64,000 nucleotides of DNA. Source: Gymnorhina tibicen. Its lineage: Eukaryota; Chordata; Aves; Passeriformes; Artamidae. The number at the start of each line of letters is the position of its first letter. The stretch's first letter is position 1. Where the stretch lies: positions 220,978-284,977 of the forward strand of contig VXAZ01001843.1 of NCBI GenBank assembly GCA_013399875.1. The letters are read 5' to 3'. Below the pieces are notes generated by a model that saw only the letters and a program-made list of their open reading frames with translations, did no database searches and was not told the DNA's origin. Positions 36,901 through 50,770 of this stretch are shown piece by piece. The translations under genes and the position numbers were made by a program.

Positions 36901-38500
36901 CAGCGGGGCCGGCCGGGGTGGTCACGCACGCACCGCCACACGCGCCCAGCGAGAAGGAAGACCCAACGTGAAGTCTCTGAATGTCTCCTGCAAATGAAGT
37001 GTGAAACTCGCTTTCAAGAAAACAAGGGTAACGGAGCCACAATAAATATTTCATCCTGGCGGGAAAGCAGCAGGGGAGGTTAGGAGGGCAGAGATGCCAG
37101 GAGGGATGGGGGGCAGCAGGGATGGAGGGGGAGAAGGTCGAGGCAGCTGGGGCAGGGAACAAAGGGAACACCACGGCCTGACCTTATTTCTGTTTGCCAC
37201 TCGCCCTGGGGGCTTTCGGATTTGAGGCATGACCACAGAGCAGCTCCCAGAAATAGGAGCATATCTTGTGTTCCTGTTCGTGCCCATGGCTAAGGTGGGT
37301 GATCCTGCACCAGCAGGGAGCAGAGCTCCTCTCAACGCTCCACCCTAACTCCTCCCAGCAGACACACAGAGCTGCCTGGCTCTCCTGTCTCTCCGTGCAC
37401 CCAAAATGCCCCATGCAAAATGGCTGGAGGATGCTCTGCATTTCTCCCGAGAGGAGGCCTTGCCAAGTGGAAAATCCTTCACACCTGATTTCCACCCTGC
37501 AAAGGGTCTTTTGGCCTGGAACAGTGCAGGGCTGCTCTCCTAGGCAGGTCTCTGGAGCTGGCTGTCCTCAGGCCTGTGGCCAGGCTGAAATCCAGCACTT
37601 TGGAAAGAAATGGACGAGGATTCCACATCCCAGCAGAGATGGGGCTGGAATAAGATCGGACTCACTGATCCAGTGCCCACCATCACATCAAGAACAGCAG
37701 CCTAGTGATGCTCTCCTCTCTTGGCTTCTCAACAGGTGAAAAAGTCCTTCCTAGGAAAAGCCTTTTCTCCCAATCCCTGGCAAAGCCCAGGTTAGAACCC
37801 TTTGGATCCTGCAGGAACAACGCTGAATGCCAACCAGCAGCCCCAGGACACGCTGTTGAGTATCCCTCAAACAGCATCACAGGGAGTTCTGAGGCTTAGG
37901 CAAGCAAGGGGCAAAGCTGGGAAAGGGGAAAAAAACAGCCCCAGAAACACAAGCCTCCGTCGGGGTGGAATATTCCACCACCCCTTAGAAAATCTCTCTG
38001 CTGGAGAGACAATCAATAGTACACAAATGAAATACAGCTGAAAACACTAAATGTTTCCACATGCCCTTTTGGAGGGAATAAAATCCTCCAGGATAACCTT
38101 AAGAGAAAACAAAAGCCAGGCAAATAGCTCAAGCACAGGTCTCCTTTAATTACTGCAGCCCGGTGAGAGATAAAACAGAGATCCTTCAGAATAAACAAAA
38201 GGATTTGATTTCCTCCACTTCAGCAAAGGCAGCCACCATTTCCGTGGAGAGGTTTGGTGGAGAGGTTGGGGATTTGATGGGCTGGCATGTCCTTGATGAA
38301 TGGCAAAGCTTTGGGCCCCCAGAGAGGGAGCAGGAGGCTAAGCCCTAGGCTTGGGACTTCCAAAACTTCAAGTGGCTGCAAAGAAGTAGGTTTAGAGACG
38401 GGAAAACTCTGTCCTACCCACCCGAGCTGCCATCAGAGTTCACGGGGACTGAACAAACCCAGCGCAGCGCAAAGTCGGACCACACAACCCTGAGAAAACG
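31000..38500. other. Presumed FAM163A 5' intron or intergenic DNA; no gene recognised
   Basis: No homologous reading frame, RNA gene or sizeable mobile element was seen. The DNA is mostly C-rich single-copy sequence with many short chance frames. A GC-rich patch lies at about 32.8-33.1 kb, and two AT-rich segments at 34.78-34.85 kb and 35.43-35.48 kb stand out from their background. Confidence 0.5.
35430..35480. promoter_or_regulatory. Candidate conserved non-coding element
   Basis: Within C-rich flanks this segment is AT-rich and contains the AP-1 consensus TGACTCA, plus TTAATGACTCATTAAAGCC and CTAATTGCA homeodomain-type cores, placed close together. Such compact site clusters are typical of vertebrate enhancers, but conservation cannot be tested here. 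Confidence 0.25.
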
Positions 38501-38539
38501 AGTCAGGATCTTGTAGGGCACCACAACCCCGGAGCTTCA

Positions 38540-38890
38540 CCCAGACGAAGCTGTGGCGCAGGGACCCGGCGCAGCCCCGGGATGCGGGGAGCAGGACGGT
38601 GCTGGGAGCAGGACGGTGCTGGGAGCATCCCACCCGAGCATCCCAGCCGGTTGTGCTCGGCGCCCCCCACCGCCAGGGCTTCCCCCTTCCCGTCGCAGCC
38701 CCAGTCCCTGCCAGAGCGTTTCCCTGCCCCTGGANAATAACAGCGGGAATAATAAATAATAGGAAGAGGAATAATCACCGGAGCGGTGGAGAGGGAGCGC
38801 TCGGGCGGGTCCGGCCGCGGGGGAGGAGTTTGCCGGGGCCGGAGCTGCCGCCCCCAGCACCGCCCCCGGCCCCGGCCCCACGGCAGGGGA
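38540..38890. promoter_or_regulatory. CpG island, possible FAM163A promoter
   Basis: High GC and CpG density with several GC boxes (CCGCCCCC, GGGCGGG) and one N at 38735 beside an AATAATAAATAATA tract. No coding sense on either strand. Likely a promoter on CpG content alone; on the - strand it would feed FAM163A. Confidence 0.45.
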
Positions 38891-38999
38891 AAGAGGGGGG
38901 ACAGCCACTGAATACACACCAAGCCTAATCCTCTCCCGGGGAGCACACACTGGCAGCACCCCCGAACTCTTGGGTACCTTCAGGCTACCCCCAAAGCCA

Positions 39000-41900
39000 A
39001 GCCCTGCAGCACCCCAGGCACTGTCAGACCTGCAACATCCCCGTGCCCAGGTCCTGCAGCCCCCCAGGCACCCCAAAGCCGCTCCTGCAGTCGCCCGAGC
39101 ACCCCCATCCCTAACAGTGTCTCCTGATGTCACCACTGCCTCAGCCCCATGGTGGGTGTCCAGAGGCTCTGGCTTGATCCATTCACCATGTCCCAGCTAC
39201 TCATACTCCTCTGCCTCTGCCACAGCCAGGAGAAAAACATCCCACACCACTGCCACAGGGATGAGCCAGGACCAGGGGTGGGGATGCCAAGCCTATCCAC
39301 CATTTTTCAGACAGAATGACCCCCCCTCCCCACGACTCCCTGTAAAACACATCTCTCTTAGCAGACACTGGCTTCCCAGCGTGAGGCCACAGGCACTGCC
39401 AGCTTTGCTGCAAGCTCGGCCCGTTGCTGTCTGCCCCAAGCCCATGCTGGCACTGGGAAGCCACACACGCATAAAAGGTATTGCCCCCAGTGAGAGTTTC
39501 CAGCTGCTGGGAAGCTTTGAAGCTCCAAACCCAGAGTTTAAGCTGGAGGAGGTACAGCTCGCAGCTGGCATCGCCTTTGGAAGCAGAGTGCTGCTCACTG
39601 CTGCGAGCTACGATAACGATAATTGAATCTCATGCCTTGCACCGCGAGCTGACCGCTGCGAGCGTGAGGATTACTGTGCCAGGAGAACATGTGTTTGTTT
39701 GCCCGTTTCTCTCTGATTTTGGTCTCAACAGGGCACGAAAGCCGTGGCAAGGCAGTGCAGCTTGGTGGGATTAATGCAGAACCTCTGCTACGGCGAGGCA
39801 GTCAAACTCTCCCGTGCTTCAGTTCCTAAGCACAAGACACCACTGATACTTTTCCTCCCTGCAGAGCAAGCTACAAAGCTGGGCAGAAAACACCACTCAC
39901 CTTCTCCTCCGTCAGCCTGCCGTCCGTCAGGGCATCCCGTTGGGCACGGATTGCTCTCCCCGTTCTTCCAGCCCAGCCCTTGCAGCTGCTTGCTGCCGGT
40001 GCCAGGAGCCCGACCCGCTGATTTCTCCCTGGGATCCAGCAGCAGAGCCGAGCCGGGAGGAAATAAACGCTCGCTGGGATGCAAACGGCTCTGCGCCTTT
40101 AGCGAAAGGGCAGGATGAATTATGAAATGCAAAGGCGAGATAAGTGGATCCTGTCACAGCACTTACCCTCTGTACCGCAGGATCCAAGCGCCTGCTGGCT
40201 GTGGGATGAAGGAAGGGCTGCTGTGGGATGAAGGAAGGGCTGCTGTGGGATGAAGGAAGGGTTGCGTGGCACACACAGACACCTGCACACAGCCTCCCTA
40301 TTCCCCTGCCGAAAGGAGAATCCACATCATCCAGCACATCAGGGGGCTGGCAAGTACAGAGAAGCACGGAGCGAGAAAAGCGAGCACGCGGAGTATTTCT
40401 GCAGAGGGTGGTAGAGATGCATTTTCCCCTTAGCTGGGCTTCAGAGCTGCTGGAGGGAAGGGAATTAGAGACATCCAGGCGAGCACGGAGGAGGAGGAGG
40501 AGGCCAGGAAAAGTGACAAAGTCATTTCCTGGGCTGCTCTGGGCAGGATGCGAGGAGGTGATGACAGCCCAGGATGCAGGGAGAGCCACTTCTCCCCTCA
40601 GCAAGCGCTGCCAGGGCCATGGGAGGCATTATTACAGCTAATTCAGGAACTGACATTTCGCCGTTTCCATGGACGGACATAGAAAAGAGTTTCTTTGGGA
40701 TTAAGGAGTCACTTGGCTTACACAGAGCTGAGGTTGCCCAGATCCAGACGATGCTCCTCCATCGCCCCCGTGGCTCCAGCCCAAAGCAGGCGGGCGCTGC
40801 AGGAGATCGCAACAAAGCGAATGTGAAGCAGCATCGCTCCAGCGAGCAGGTTATCAGCTCGCCTGATTCCAATGCTGGTCTCATTTTTTCCCCCTCAAGC
40901 TGTCTTTCCTATTGTTGTTTCATTATTTTTTAAAGTAATGCATGGGTGACCAAACAGAACAGAGAAGGTGGGACTCCCGCTTGGTGGTGGCTGGGAAAAG
41001 CTCAGAAACTGGAGCCCCAGATGCTCCGCAACAGGGAAGAAAATTAAAGCCGAAGTTTTTGTTTGCAGTCAATGTGGTTTTAAATAAAACACGTGGTTTG
41101 GGAGGCTCAGCTGGCATGTTTCGAGTGCTTGAGGTTAGCGCTACTGGCAAATCAAGCAGCAGTTTGATACAAAATACTTGTAAGTTCTTATTTCAGTTTG
41201 TTTTGGGGCAAGAGCAACACAAAGCACCTGCAAAGCATCCTGCCTTGTTGGCATCTCGGGATCAGCTGCTGCCAGGGCACCACAAACAGCTCAGCATGCC
41301 CAGGCCCCAGGCACACAGGTACCCTGGCAAGAGAGGGATCATGAGCCTGCCAGACTCCCCCTCTGCAGCCCTCAGTCCTTGCAGCACCCACACGTACAAT
41401 TGACTTCAAGGCTTGTAAGTGTTGCAGCTAATCCCATATCTGCATGGGGAGTTCTTGCGGGTTTTATAAAATACCATCTTTCCCGTGCTGGAAAGGATTT
41501 CACTGACTAGCTTTAAAACAAAACCATGAAATACTTTTGGTTCCTTCTGTTTTTTCTCCGCCGTAAAAACATCTAAGCCCCCAGACTTCTCTTCCCACAG
41601 CGATGCTTCACACCCTTTTTCATGAGGATGAACCTCCAGATAAATAACTCAGTGAGTCCTTGTTTAGGAGCTTCCTCCACCACATCTGCACGTGCAAAGC
41701 CCACGAGATGCCCAGGTGTGAGCACGGGGCCCCGGCCCTGCTGCGGAGCCCAGCGCTCCCGGGTGCCCTTGCCTGGGTACACCTCACCCCCTGTGCTCCA
41801 GCACATCAATCATTTCCTTCCTGTTCAGGCCAGCATTTCCACCAGCCCAAAACGCTGATGCCGGAGGATGCTCAGGAGCTGAACCCGCAGCTGCTGGCAG

Positions 41901-44800
41901 GAGAATTTATTCCGTTCTGTGCTAGATCTTGCTTTTATTTTCATTTTGGCAGAGCCCAAGGCTGCTGTATCAATCAGAAAAAGCCTGACAGTGCCAAATT
42001 CCATCCTCGCCAGCGTCCAGCCTGCTCCTCACAGGTTTCAAGCTTTCTAGTTGCCTTGTGCGCTCAACACCAGGGCTGCTGGGCTGAAAATGGGGGATTA
42101 ACACATGGAAAGGTCCTCGGGAGTCAGCCAGAGCGTGTTTCTGTGTTTCTGGTTGGGGGATGAGTGTATGCACAGGTTACAGTGTCTCAGCACGACCCTG
42201 TGATACCCTCACCCCTCCCTGCACCCTCCTGCCTCTCATCCCCATCCCGGAGCATATGGCCACAGCCTCCCAAGCCTGCCTGCTCCCTGGGGAGAGCTCA
42301 GGGGAGATAATGCACAGCTTCCCCCTGCACAGCACATTTCCCATGCCAGATGTGCATTCATTAGTCACTGCACACCTCGGTGGCTTCCCTTTTGCCTGCA
42401 CAAACACCAAAAAACGGGCTCAGCCTCACAAGGAACATTCAGCGGGAGCTGCCCGGCAGCCCCAGCATCTCCGTTACCTGAGGGATGCGCCCACCCTGCA
42501 GCCCAGGGGTCACACGTACCCGTGCACCGGGGCCACAGGAAGGTCTCTGTGCAGCTGCGCTCCCCCCAGATCGGATGTGTTCAGGGGACTGCAGAGACCC
42601 CCATCGCAGTGGGCTGGGGGAGAGACGCGCCGTGGCACCCGCGCACCCACTGAACGGGGCAGGTGGCTCTTTTCCCTCAGGAGCTGCTCAAGGGAGGGCG
42701 CATTCCCCAAAAGAGAATCTCTCTGCGTCACTACGACTATCCAGGAACTCCAGCCCGGGTGTCGAGGACCAGGACTGTCCACGCTGCGCAGGGATGCGCA
42801 GGGACACGCAGGGCTGCCCCTCCGTCCGCGCTGGAGGAGAGACAGGATGAGCCTTGGGTAATGTCGTTAGCCAGAGTTATGCTTTCTCCTTCCCGAAGAT
42901 AAATATCATTAAGCTCAGGCTTGAGTATTTTACATCCAGAGCTGCAGTGATGCTCCCCCGGGGTGGGGGTTTACAGCTTTGGGCCGTGATTAGGCAGCAG
43001 GGTAGTATTAACCCCTCACACACCCGGAGCATCAGCCTGGGAGCAAGAGCTGCTTCCCTCCTTCAGCTGGCTCAGTCTCCCCATCCCAGGGGCACGGGAA
43101 GAAGCTCGAGAGTCCAGGGGGATCAAGGCACGGGATTTAAAGCTGTGGAGGGCAAATCTGGGTAGTCCATGGGGTGCTTTGTCCGTGTGCTCCTAGACCC
43201 TGCCAGGAGCTGGGGATGCACTTTACCTCACCTTGAGATAGTTCAGATGTGGGGAAAATATCCCATATTCCATTTTGGACTGTTCAGTCAGAACCTGGGA
43301 TGTTTGCCCTGAGCTGAGTAAACACATCCCTCCGGGTTCATCCTCCCCAGGAGACACAGAGGGAGCCACACAAAGGGAACAGGCTCCCTCGCGTGGGGTC
43401 TGGGCAAGTTTGGGATAAAAAAGGGGGAAGGGACAAACACCACCAGCTGTATCCACTGGGACAGCCACGAGAATGGTGGTGCCCATGGAAAACCTGGAGA
43501 AATTAAAAAACCTGTTGATTTTCACCCTCCTTGCCCAGCACGTGTTAGGAGGCAGGGTTTTTCCCAGCCAACACAGGGATCCCACGGGGAAAGTGCTGAC
43601 ACCCTTTCCATCACTAGCGGATACAGCTCTGGCATGAGACACATCTTCCCTTTTGCCCACCCACAAACACGAAGCCTAAATATTTGGTGGATCTGAGCCG
43701 CTTTTCCTGGCTCCAGGAAGGAAATGCCCCACCTTGTGAGCAACCTGGGGCTCTCCAGCAAGCAGGTTTTACCCTGCTCCAGTGCTCCTGGAAGAGCCCC
43801 TGGTCAGGGGTGATGCTGGTCGGCTGTCATGAGAGGCAGGGATTTCCTTGGTGCATCGATCGCTGAGGGGTCTCTGTGCCTGCCAAGTCACAGCCCTGCT
43901 TGTCTTGGCAGGGGCTCAGCGATCGCTGTGGGCACTGGGAGGGAAAACATGCCCAGCGGGATTTGTGGTTCCTGTGGCTCCAAGCAGGGCCGGCAGCAGG
44001 CACAGGGAAAAGCCCACCCCAGCCCCAGAGGGGGAGTTTGGGTGATGCTTAGGGGGGTGGGGAGGACAGACAGAGCAGAAAATGAACTCCTTCCAGCCAA
44101 GCGTGACCTTAGCACACATACACCGACCGCCTCTCCCGGCTCACGGTAATGCTCCGCGGTTTGGCTGGAGCATCCTCTCAGGGATCACCCGCGGGCCACC
44201 CACGGGACAGGGAAGCACAGGGCAAACCCACAGGGAAGAAGTCAGGCTCATGTGCTGACAAGCTTCAGGAGCCATCAGCGAGGAGCAAGGGGTGCAGTGG
44301 TGCTACCCCAACCCAAACCAGCACCCCTAAGCCCCAGCACAGCGGGCAGGGCTAAGACCTCCACCGAAAGGTTTTCTCCCCTCTTTCTTTAGGAGCAGAG
44401 GCCTCTCCAACCTTGCTGGCTGTGCAGGAGCCTTTTCAAAGCCACAATCAAGACAGCAGTGCCTGCCCAAACCCTGGCTCTGGCTGCTCCTGGCCATGGG
44501 CAGAGAAGCCTGGCTCTACTCTCCTTCAGCATAGGTGAGAGGGAGACGAAGGAAGATTGAGACATTACCCCAGTGACCACCCAGCCAGCCCCCAGGAGCC
44601 TGTAGGGCTCTGGCTCTCTGTATCCCACCTTCCCTGCCCTTCCTCGTGTTCTTGTCATACTTCAGCTCCTTTCTAGGTAACTGCAAGCCCATGGGCAGAC
44701 AGAGCTTCAAAACTGCCGTGAAGAAGCCCAGGAGAGCAACGATGAGCCGGGCTGGTCCTAGGGCAGCCTCCCTGCAGGAGAGGAAATCCAGGGAGCTACT
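39000..44800. other. Non-coding stretch, no gene recognised
   Basis: Single-copy DNA with a small 22-bp tandem repeat at 40201-40262. No recognised exon, RNA gene or mobile element. The segment at about 40.06-40.14 kb (ATGAATTATGAAATGCAAAG) is AT-rich and could be regulatory. Confidence 0.45.
40201..40262. repeat. 22-bp tandem repeat, about 3 copies
   Basis: Unit GTGGGATGAAGGAAGGGCTGCT with near-perfect copies at 40201, 40223 and 40245. Recent local duplication in non-coding DNA. Confidence 0.9.
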
Positions 44801-44824
44801 CATGGGGCATGGGTGGCCAGGCCA

Positions 44825-45115
44825 GGGATGAGCGGCAGCAGCTTCCCCTCGCACTGCCGAGCCGCGCAGCCCGCTTTGTGCGGCCGGGCAGGGCGCTCGG
44901 CCCCACTTTCTGGCCCATTAGCCTCCCTTCCCGCAGCCCCCCGCCCCGGCCGCGCTGGCGGCCGCCGAGGAGCCGCATGCGGCAGCAGGGCCGGGATGCC
45001 CGGCCCCGCACGCAGCCCGGCCACGGCCACACGTGTGCGGAGGAGCGGGGGGAGGTCGGCCCCGGGTCACCCGAATGCGGCTGGAGCAGCGCGTGGGCTG
45101 AGGCTGCGGCTCCGG
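44825..45115. promoter_or_regulatory. CpG island, likely promoter (possibly FAM163A, - strand)
   Basis: The strongest CpG cluster between FAM163A and TDRD5, with CCGCCCCGGCCGCGCTGGCGG and CGGCCACGG boxes. It is about 17 kb upstream of the FAM163A ATG, compatible with the long 5' intron known for this family. No coding sense seen. Direction cannot be decided from sequence. Confidence 0.5.
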
Positions 45116-46838
45116 GAGGTTTCCAAGCACTTCCAGTGCCCGGGGAGCGGCTCTTCCCGCCAGCCCAGCCCCTCTCCATCCTGCTCCCGAAGCGGCCGGG
45201 CCACCGACGTGAGCTGGTCTCACACTTCTTGCAGCCCCTCGCAGTGTCTGGAAGTGCAGGGGAGAGCAGTGGGGGCAGCCACGGCCCCTAAAGCATCCCT
45301 GCCTCCCCGGCCCCTTCCCGTTCCAGCCCAGACTTGTCCTCATTTCAGGCTGGGCAAACGGCGGCCCGGCCCCAGAGGTAGTGAGATGATGCCAAACCTC
45401 CTAATGGAGCTTGACAGCAGTGGGATTAAAAGCACAAGTTGAGATCGCAACCCCTCTGCAATCAGCTTCTGCCCTGGAAGAGCTGAATCAGAAAAGAAAC
45501 CTCCTGGCAGCAGGGAGGGGACGAGGAGCCCGCTCACACGCAGGGCGAGGGCAGCAGGGGCCAGGGTGCTACCCCTACCTCGTCCATCCCAAGCCCTCCT
45601 CACTTGCCCTGCCAGCTCATTGTCAGTAGGAAGGAGCCAATCTTCACCTCCTGCCACAGCACCAGGGAAGGGTTTCACTGGTGGCAGCAGTCCCAAATCC
45701 AACTAGTCCTAAATTTTGGATGCAGAACAGCCCACGCCATCTGCCCCGCTTCTTGCTGCCTGTGAGGTCAAGGCGTTCCACAGCATCCACGAGGAGCTCC
45801 CTTCTTTCTCCCTCTCCTTTGAATGCTGTGCTTGGAGTGGTGCCACTGACGCTGGAAACAACACGTGAGCAGCTGGACCCAAGATGGAGAGAAGATGGGA
45901 GAACTCACTGGGGTGCAAGGGGTGCTCAGGAGGGTGCCCACAGCCCCTGTTTCTGTGGGACAGGGTGTGCACAGATCCCTGCAGCCAGCACCAAGCCCCA
46001 GAGCACAACCCTGGTTCAACTGAAAGGCAGCACTGACTCACTTCCCACCCGAGGGATGCTCCAGCAGCATTGCTGCCCCACGTTTCCTTCACGTTCCTTC
46101 CCACCAGCAGGAGTCTGTTGGCATTTCCCCTGAAGCCACCCAAACGGGCCTTTGCAGAGATGCAGTGGTGGCCAGCTGGCATGAACCGTCCCAGGGACGT
46201 CCCCCAAAAAGCCAGCAAGGCACAAGCACCATCCCCATCCCTGCTCATCTGAAACCCAGCAGCCAGAGGCTGCTGTCCTGCCTGGCAGTAATTTTCTCCC
46301 AGCAAAATGCAAGGCAAAACCAGGGCTTTTTACTGCAAGAAAAAGGGAGCCACTCCAGGGACCGGTGGGAAGAGCTGATGGGTCTTGGCACAGCGCTCAG
46401 GCTGAAAAGCTCCAGCTCCAGACCTTATTTTGCAGTGACCTGTACCAAGATTTGGCTTTTCCCTTTTTCTTGCCAAATGGAAAGAAAAAGAAAGCCTTCC
46501 AGGTCAGAGGAAAGAAAAGCATTTACTCGTGGGTCAAGTGAAACAATCTGATGCAGGGTTGAATGCACTTTTATCCTTCCCAAACAAGGAAAAGATTCAA
46601 TTTCCATCTCAAAAAAACCCCATCTAAAAATAAAGACAAATGTTTTAAGGGTCAGAAGCACTCAATTTTGGTTTTCAAGCCCAAATGATTTGCTCAGCTG
46701 AACCCCACGTTGCAAAGCATTGGCTTGACTCAAAAGCGCAGAAGGGTGGGGAGGGATGGGCTGGTGCATCGATCTGGAAAATGTCACCCTTGCTGAGATG
46801 GCACAGCCACAGTGACCACCACGGGGCCAGCCCGGGCC

Positions 46839-46895
46839 CACCCGTGTCCCCGGTGACCACCCGTGTCCCCGGTGACCACCCATGTCCCCAGCGTG
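46839..46895. repeat. 19-bp tandem repeat, 3 copies
   Basis: Unit CACCCGTGTCCCCGGTGAC at 46839 and 46858, with a third diverged copy at 46877. Confidence 0.88.
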
Positions 46896-49171
46896 CAGCC
46901 TGGGAACCCCGAGCTCCGCTCCTGCCTGGCCGCAGTGCCAGGAGGGAGGGAGGTGTTTGGCCACCTCTGCAGCACGCTGCTCATCCAAAGCGAGCTGTCA
47001 CCTCCCATCCTCCTTGCCAGCCAAATCCTTCCTGACATCCCGTTTAAAACCCAAAGCACCCGATTACCGCTGGGGCCAGGCAGCCGGGAGAAACTCCTCT
47101 ATAAACACGCTCCCCAGAACAAAATCCCTGCCCAGGGCACCTCTCCTCACCCTTCCCAGACCCACCCACGTGCCAGGGGTGCCAGCGTCCTTCTCGAGGT
47201 GGTCCAGGTGTGGCTCTGCTCTTACGTGCACGGCCCCAGCCACAGGGACACCACGTTTCCAGCACCTGCTTCCCCCCAGCGCAGCAGGGAAAGAAGAGGC
47301 ACCTGCCCCAGCTCCATCCACCTGCCAGGGCTGACCCCAGACCCTCCACCTCCCCCAGTCCATTAGCAAATCCCTGCAGCACACACCTTGCTGGGGTTGC
47401 TTAACCCTGGCTTTTAGGGAGAGCTGCAGAGCTACAGAACCTTTCAATTTTTAATGTCCTCTAAACATTTTGGTCTCTCCCCGGGGACTCCTAGTCGATC
47501 ACCTCTGCTGGCAGCACGGCTGCCCCACAGCTGTGGGGAGGGGGGAAACCAGAGGCAAAGGAGGGGAAAGCAGTTCCACCCCAAGCTCCTTTGGAAGAGC
47601 GGGACCCCTTTACATGCACAGCCGGGATGAGGGGCATCCACACCGGGCTCCCCAGTGCCCCACGGAGATGCTCCACAAGGAGGAAGAGGGGGAACTCCAG
47701 ACCCCTATGGGAGGGACATGACACCTGCAGGGACAGGGCTGCTGCAGAGCAGAGCACCCTCCTCCTTCCATCAGACAGCTCTGTGGGTCTGGGTTCCCCC
47801 AAAATTGATGAGAAGGTTTATCCCGATGCCTGGCACAGACACCTCTCCTTCCCCACCACCTGGCACTGGCACACAGCAACGCCCAAGAGCAAGGACATGA
47901 ACACGGCATCACTTTCCAGTCCCTGAGGCATCTTTCTCTTTTTTCCACTGCCTTAGGCAACAAATGTACAAACAGGGACCCGCTGGGCATGAGGAATGTG
48001 AGCTGAACTGCTCTGGGAAGGGAGATGGCATCTCAGAGCAGCTCAGATCACACTGGCTGCTCCAGGTGGGTTTTCTGTCCCTCAGGTGCTGGTGGGGGGA
48101 GAGGTCCAGGCTCAGGGTTAAGGTTCAGTTCTTCACCTTTTATCTTGATTGAAAGTGCGTGGAAAACTGACCAAGCACTTGCACGCAATGTGAACGGCAA
48201 AAACTCAAAGGAAAAAGAAATCCTGGTCAGTTAAGCACGAGGAAAGGTCCATGGCATTGCAGCAAGGTCCTGTAGCCCACCTTCAACAGGTACCCAGGGT
48301 GCAAAAAAGAGTGAAGTGCCCAGAATATGCTCCCTCCGTCCCCAAACTGGCAGATGTGGGAGCTCCCAAACCACAGGGATACTGTTTAACACTTGCTGCC
48401 TCCCTCCTGCACATTTGCTGCTACCTTTCTGCACGCACTTAAGCTCCCAGTACCCACACAGCACCTTCCAGACCCCATGGCATCTCCCCATTCCCAGTTT
48501 CTTGAAACTGCAGTGGGACCCATCCCCAAAGCTCCCAGTCACATGCCCAGGCAGCCTGGGGAGCTGCTGCACCCCAGGCAGGGAGCAGGACAGAGGCAGC
48601 TCCTGCTGGGCACGGGGACCTGCCCACTCAGCAGGATGTTCTTCAGCTCCTCACCTCCCTCACCCTTCCCAGGCCCCCAGAGGAGAGGAGTTTTCGGCTG
48701 CAGGGAGCCGAGCTGCTGAGCGCTGGCCTCGGCTGCCATCTAGCAGTGACCCAGCAGCAGCAGGGACGCGGTGACAGCTCTTCCAGGTTCAGGCCCCTGC
48801 TGCAGCCCAGGGAGGGGTAGAAGAGGACTTGGGGGTCTTCTCAAGACACCACCCCACCCTGGCCCCAGCTGTCACCTCCCTGAAACCAAAAGGGGGTTCT
48901 GCAGCAGAGGGTGAGCTCTGAGCAAGCTCAGCCCTATTATTACAGTGATGGATGACAAAAATGTGCAGCGAGTGCCCCAACCCAAATGTGGCACCAGAGA
49001 AGTCAGGAAGCCTCTGAACCTCCCCGCAGGGTTGGACAGCCCCTGCTCCTCAGCATTCTCCTTCCACCTCCTTCATTAGCTTTGCCAGCAGCTGCTTTCT
49101 AACCAGCCAGAGATTTTTGTTTTTTAGCTGTTTCACATCCCAAACCACCCTTAAGTGCTGAAATTAAAAGT

Positions 49172-49250
49172 GAAAGAATCATACAATGGTTTGGGTTGGG
49201 AGAGAGCTTTAAAGATCAACTAGTCCAGTCAACAAACATCTTTTGCTGGG
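49172..49250 (-). mobile_element. CR1 LINE fragment, short
   Basis: GAATCATACAATGGTTTGGG and the following TTGGGAGAGAGCTTTAAAG match the reverse complement of the CR1 3' tail (CCTTTAAAGGTC...AACCCAAACCATTCTATGATTC). Heavily truncated and diverged. Confidence 0.8.
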
Positions 49251-49546
49251 CTTTTACCCATTCCAGGATTACTGCTAATATAATTGAGCTTTTCTCGGTG
49301 GTTTGCCGTGAAAGATACCTCTGGCACGGTTGCAGGTGGGCACAGAATGGCCCTTGAAGCCCCTGAAGATCTGAGGAACACTCCAGGCACCAGAAAAGCA
49401 GCTGGATGCCAGCATTCCTAACCAGGGCACTTCTGTTTTCACAGCTTTTCTCTGCATCAACACCCGTTAGGATCACTTGCCACAGGCAAGGAGCTACATA
49501 CACGTGGTCAAGCTTCAGGCTCTCTCTCACTGGATTCCTCATAGAT

Positions 49547-49552
49547 TTTATT
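49547..49552 (-). terminator. TDRD5: Possible TDRD5 poly(A) signal
   Basis: AATAAA on the - strand, downstream of the last TDRD5-like coding sequence at 51.2 kb. Another AATAAA lies near 52.67 kb, so the real 3' end is undecided. Confidence 0.3.
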
Positions 49553-50770
49553 CCGCATCTTTGAGATTCCTGACACTTTGTATACACAACAAGCAAATTA
49601 CAGCATCTTCTTCTTGGGAAAGGAGGTTTCTTCGGCTCTCCTCACAGCAAGGGAGTGTGTAGAGCAGCCAACTGCATTAAAAACCAAAACCACATCTCCG
49701 CACGATGTCAAAACAGCTCATGCACTGAGGGAGGGAGGGAGCGACAGGCAGCCAGTTTCCCTCTCCTAAACTTAAAGGATATATAACACAATGCGACACC
49801 TGGATGTTCTCCTGAACCATTATATTAAAGAGCAGTAACTCAGTACACCACCGGTACAACAAAACCAAACTATTTTCCTGAAAGTAAAACTAGCATTTAT
49901 CACACATGCTGGGCACACCTGAGACATCGCACTCCAGGATTTTTCAAGGGATTAAACGTCTCTGAACAAAAAAAAACCCGACAGCATGGTCATACAGAGA
50001 GTCTGTGCTGCTCCAGACAGCCTTCCTTGGCAGCAGCTCCAGCTTCTCCCCTCTGATCACACCTTCCTTCTCAGGCTGGGGAGCCACTGGAAGCAGGCGT
50101 GGGAAGTGGCCAATCATGCAGCTGCCAGCACTGCAGAGAGCAGCACGGGAGGGACACACAGTTCCTGAGGTGGCCCCGGGTCACACAGCCCAGGCAGAGG
50201 CCAACACACGCCAACCACGCGAGTCCCGGGAAGGTCTCGGTCTTCGTGTTTTCTTCATCTGCATAAAGAGGGACACAGAAAAGAAAGATCAAATCTACCC
50301 CGGCAAATCCAAGAGCTCCAGTTTAGACTGAAATCCCTTTTTCCTGGACCTCACCAGGCCATGGAAAGACTTGCTACTGCACACCTATTTGGTGAGTCTG
50401 ACATGGTATAATGCAAGGACCTCTCTCCCTCTCCTCCTGCTGCTCCACCTCCACTTCCCCAGAGGTGGGAAATCAGATGTGAATTCAGGAGTTCGTGTCT
50501 AGAGAGCTCTAGAGAGTGTTCCAAGGCACAAACAGCCACTGCCTTTGGCAAGTCACCTTAATCCACCACCACATCGAGCAGCTCTTGTATGGGTGTTGTG
50601 AATTCTTCCATCATTCGGAAGAGGGAAGACAAACACCCACAAAGGGGCCTCACAGGGTTTACAAAATGCTTAGTTCCTTATGGCTGAGAGACTGGAGACT
50701 CGGTATGAAAGGAACACTGGAGTGCAGAAACGAATGGTTCTGCATGCGAGCAGCAGAAAGTCTAGAACAG

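Larger units (their letters stand above)
45120..49500. other. Intergenic region between FAM163A and TDRD5
   Basis: No gene recognised. It contains a 19-bp tandem repeat near 46839-46895 and a small CR1 remnant at 49.17 kb. Confidence 0.45.
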
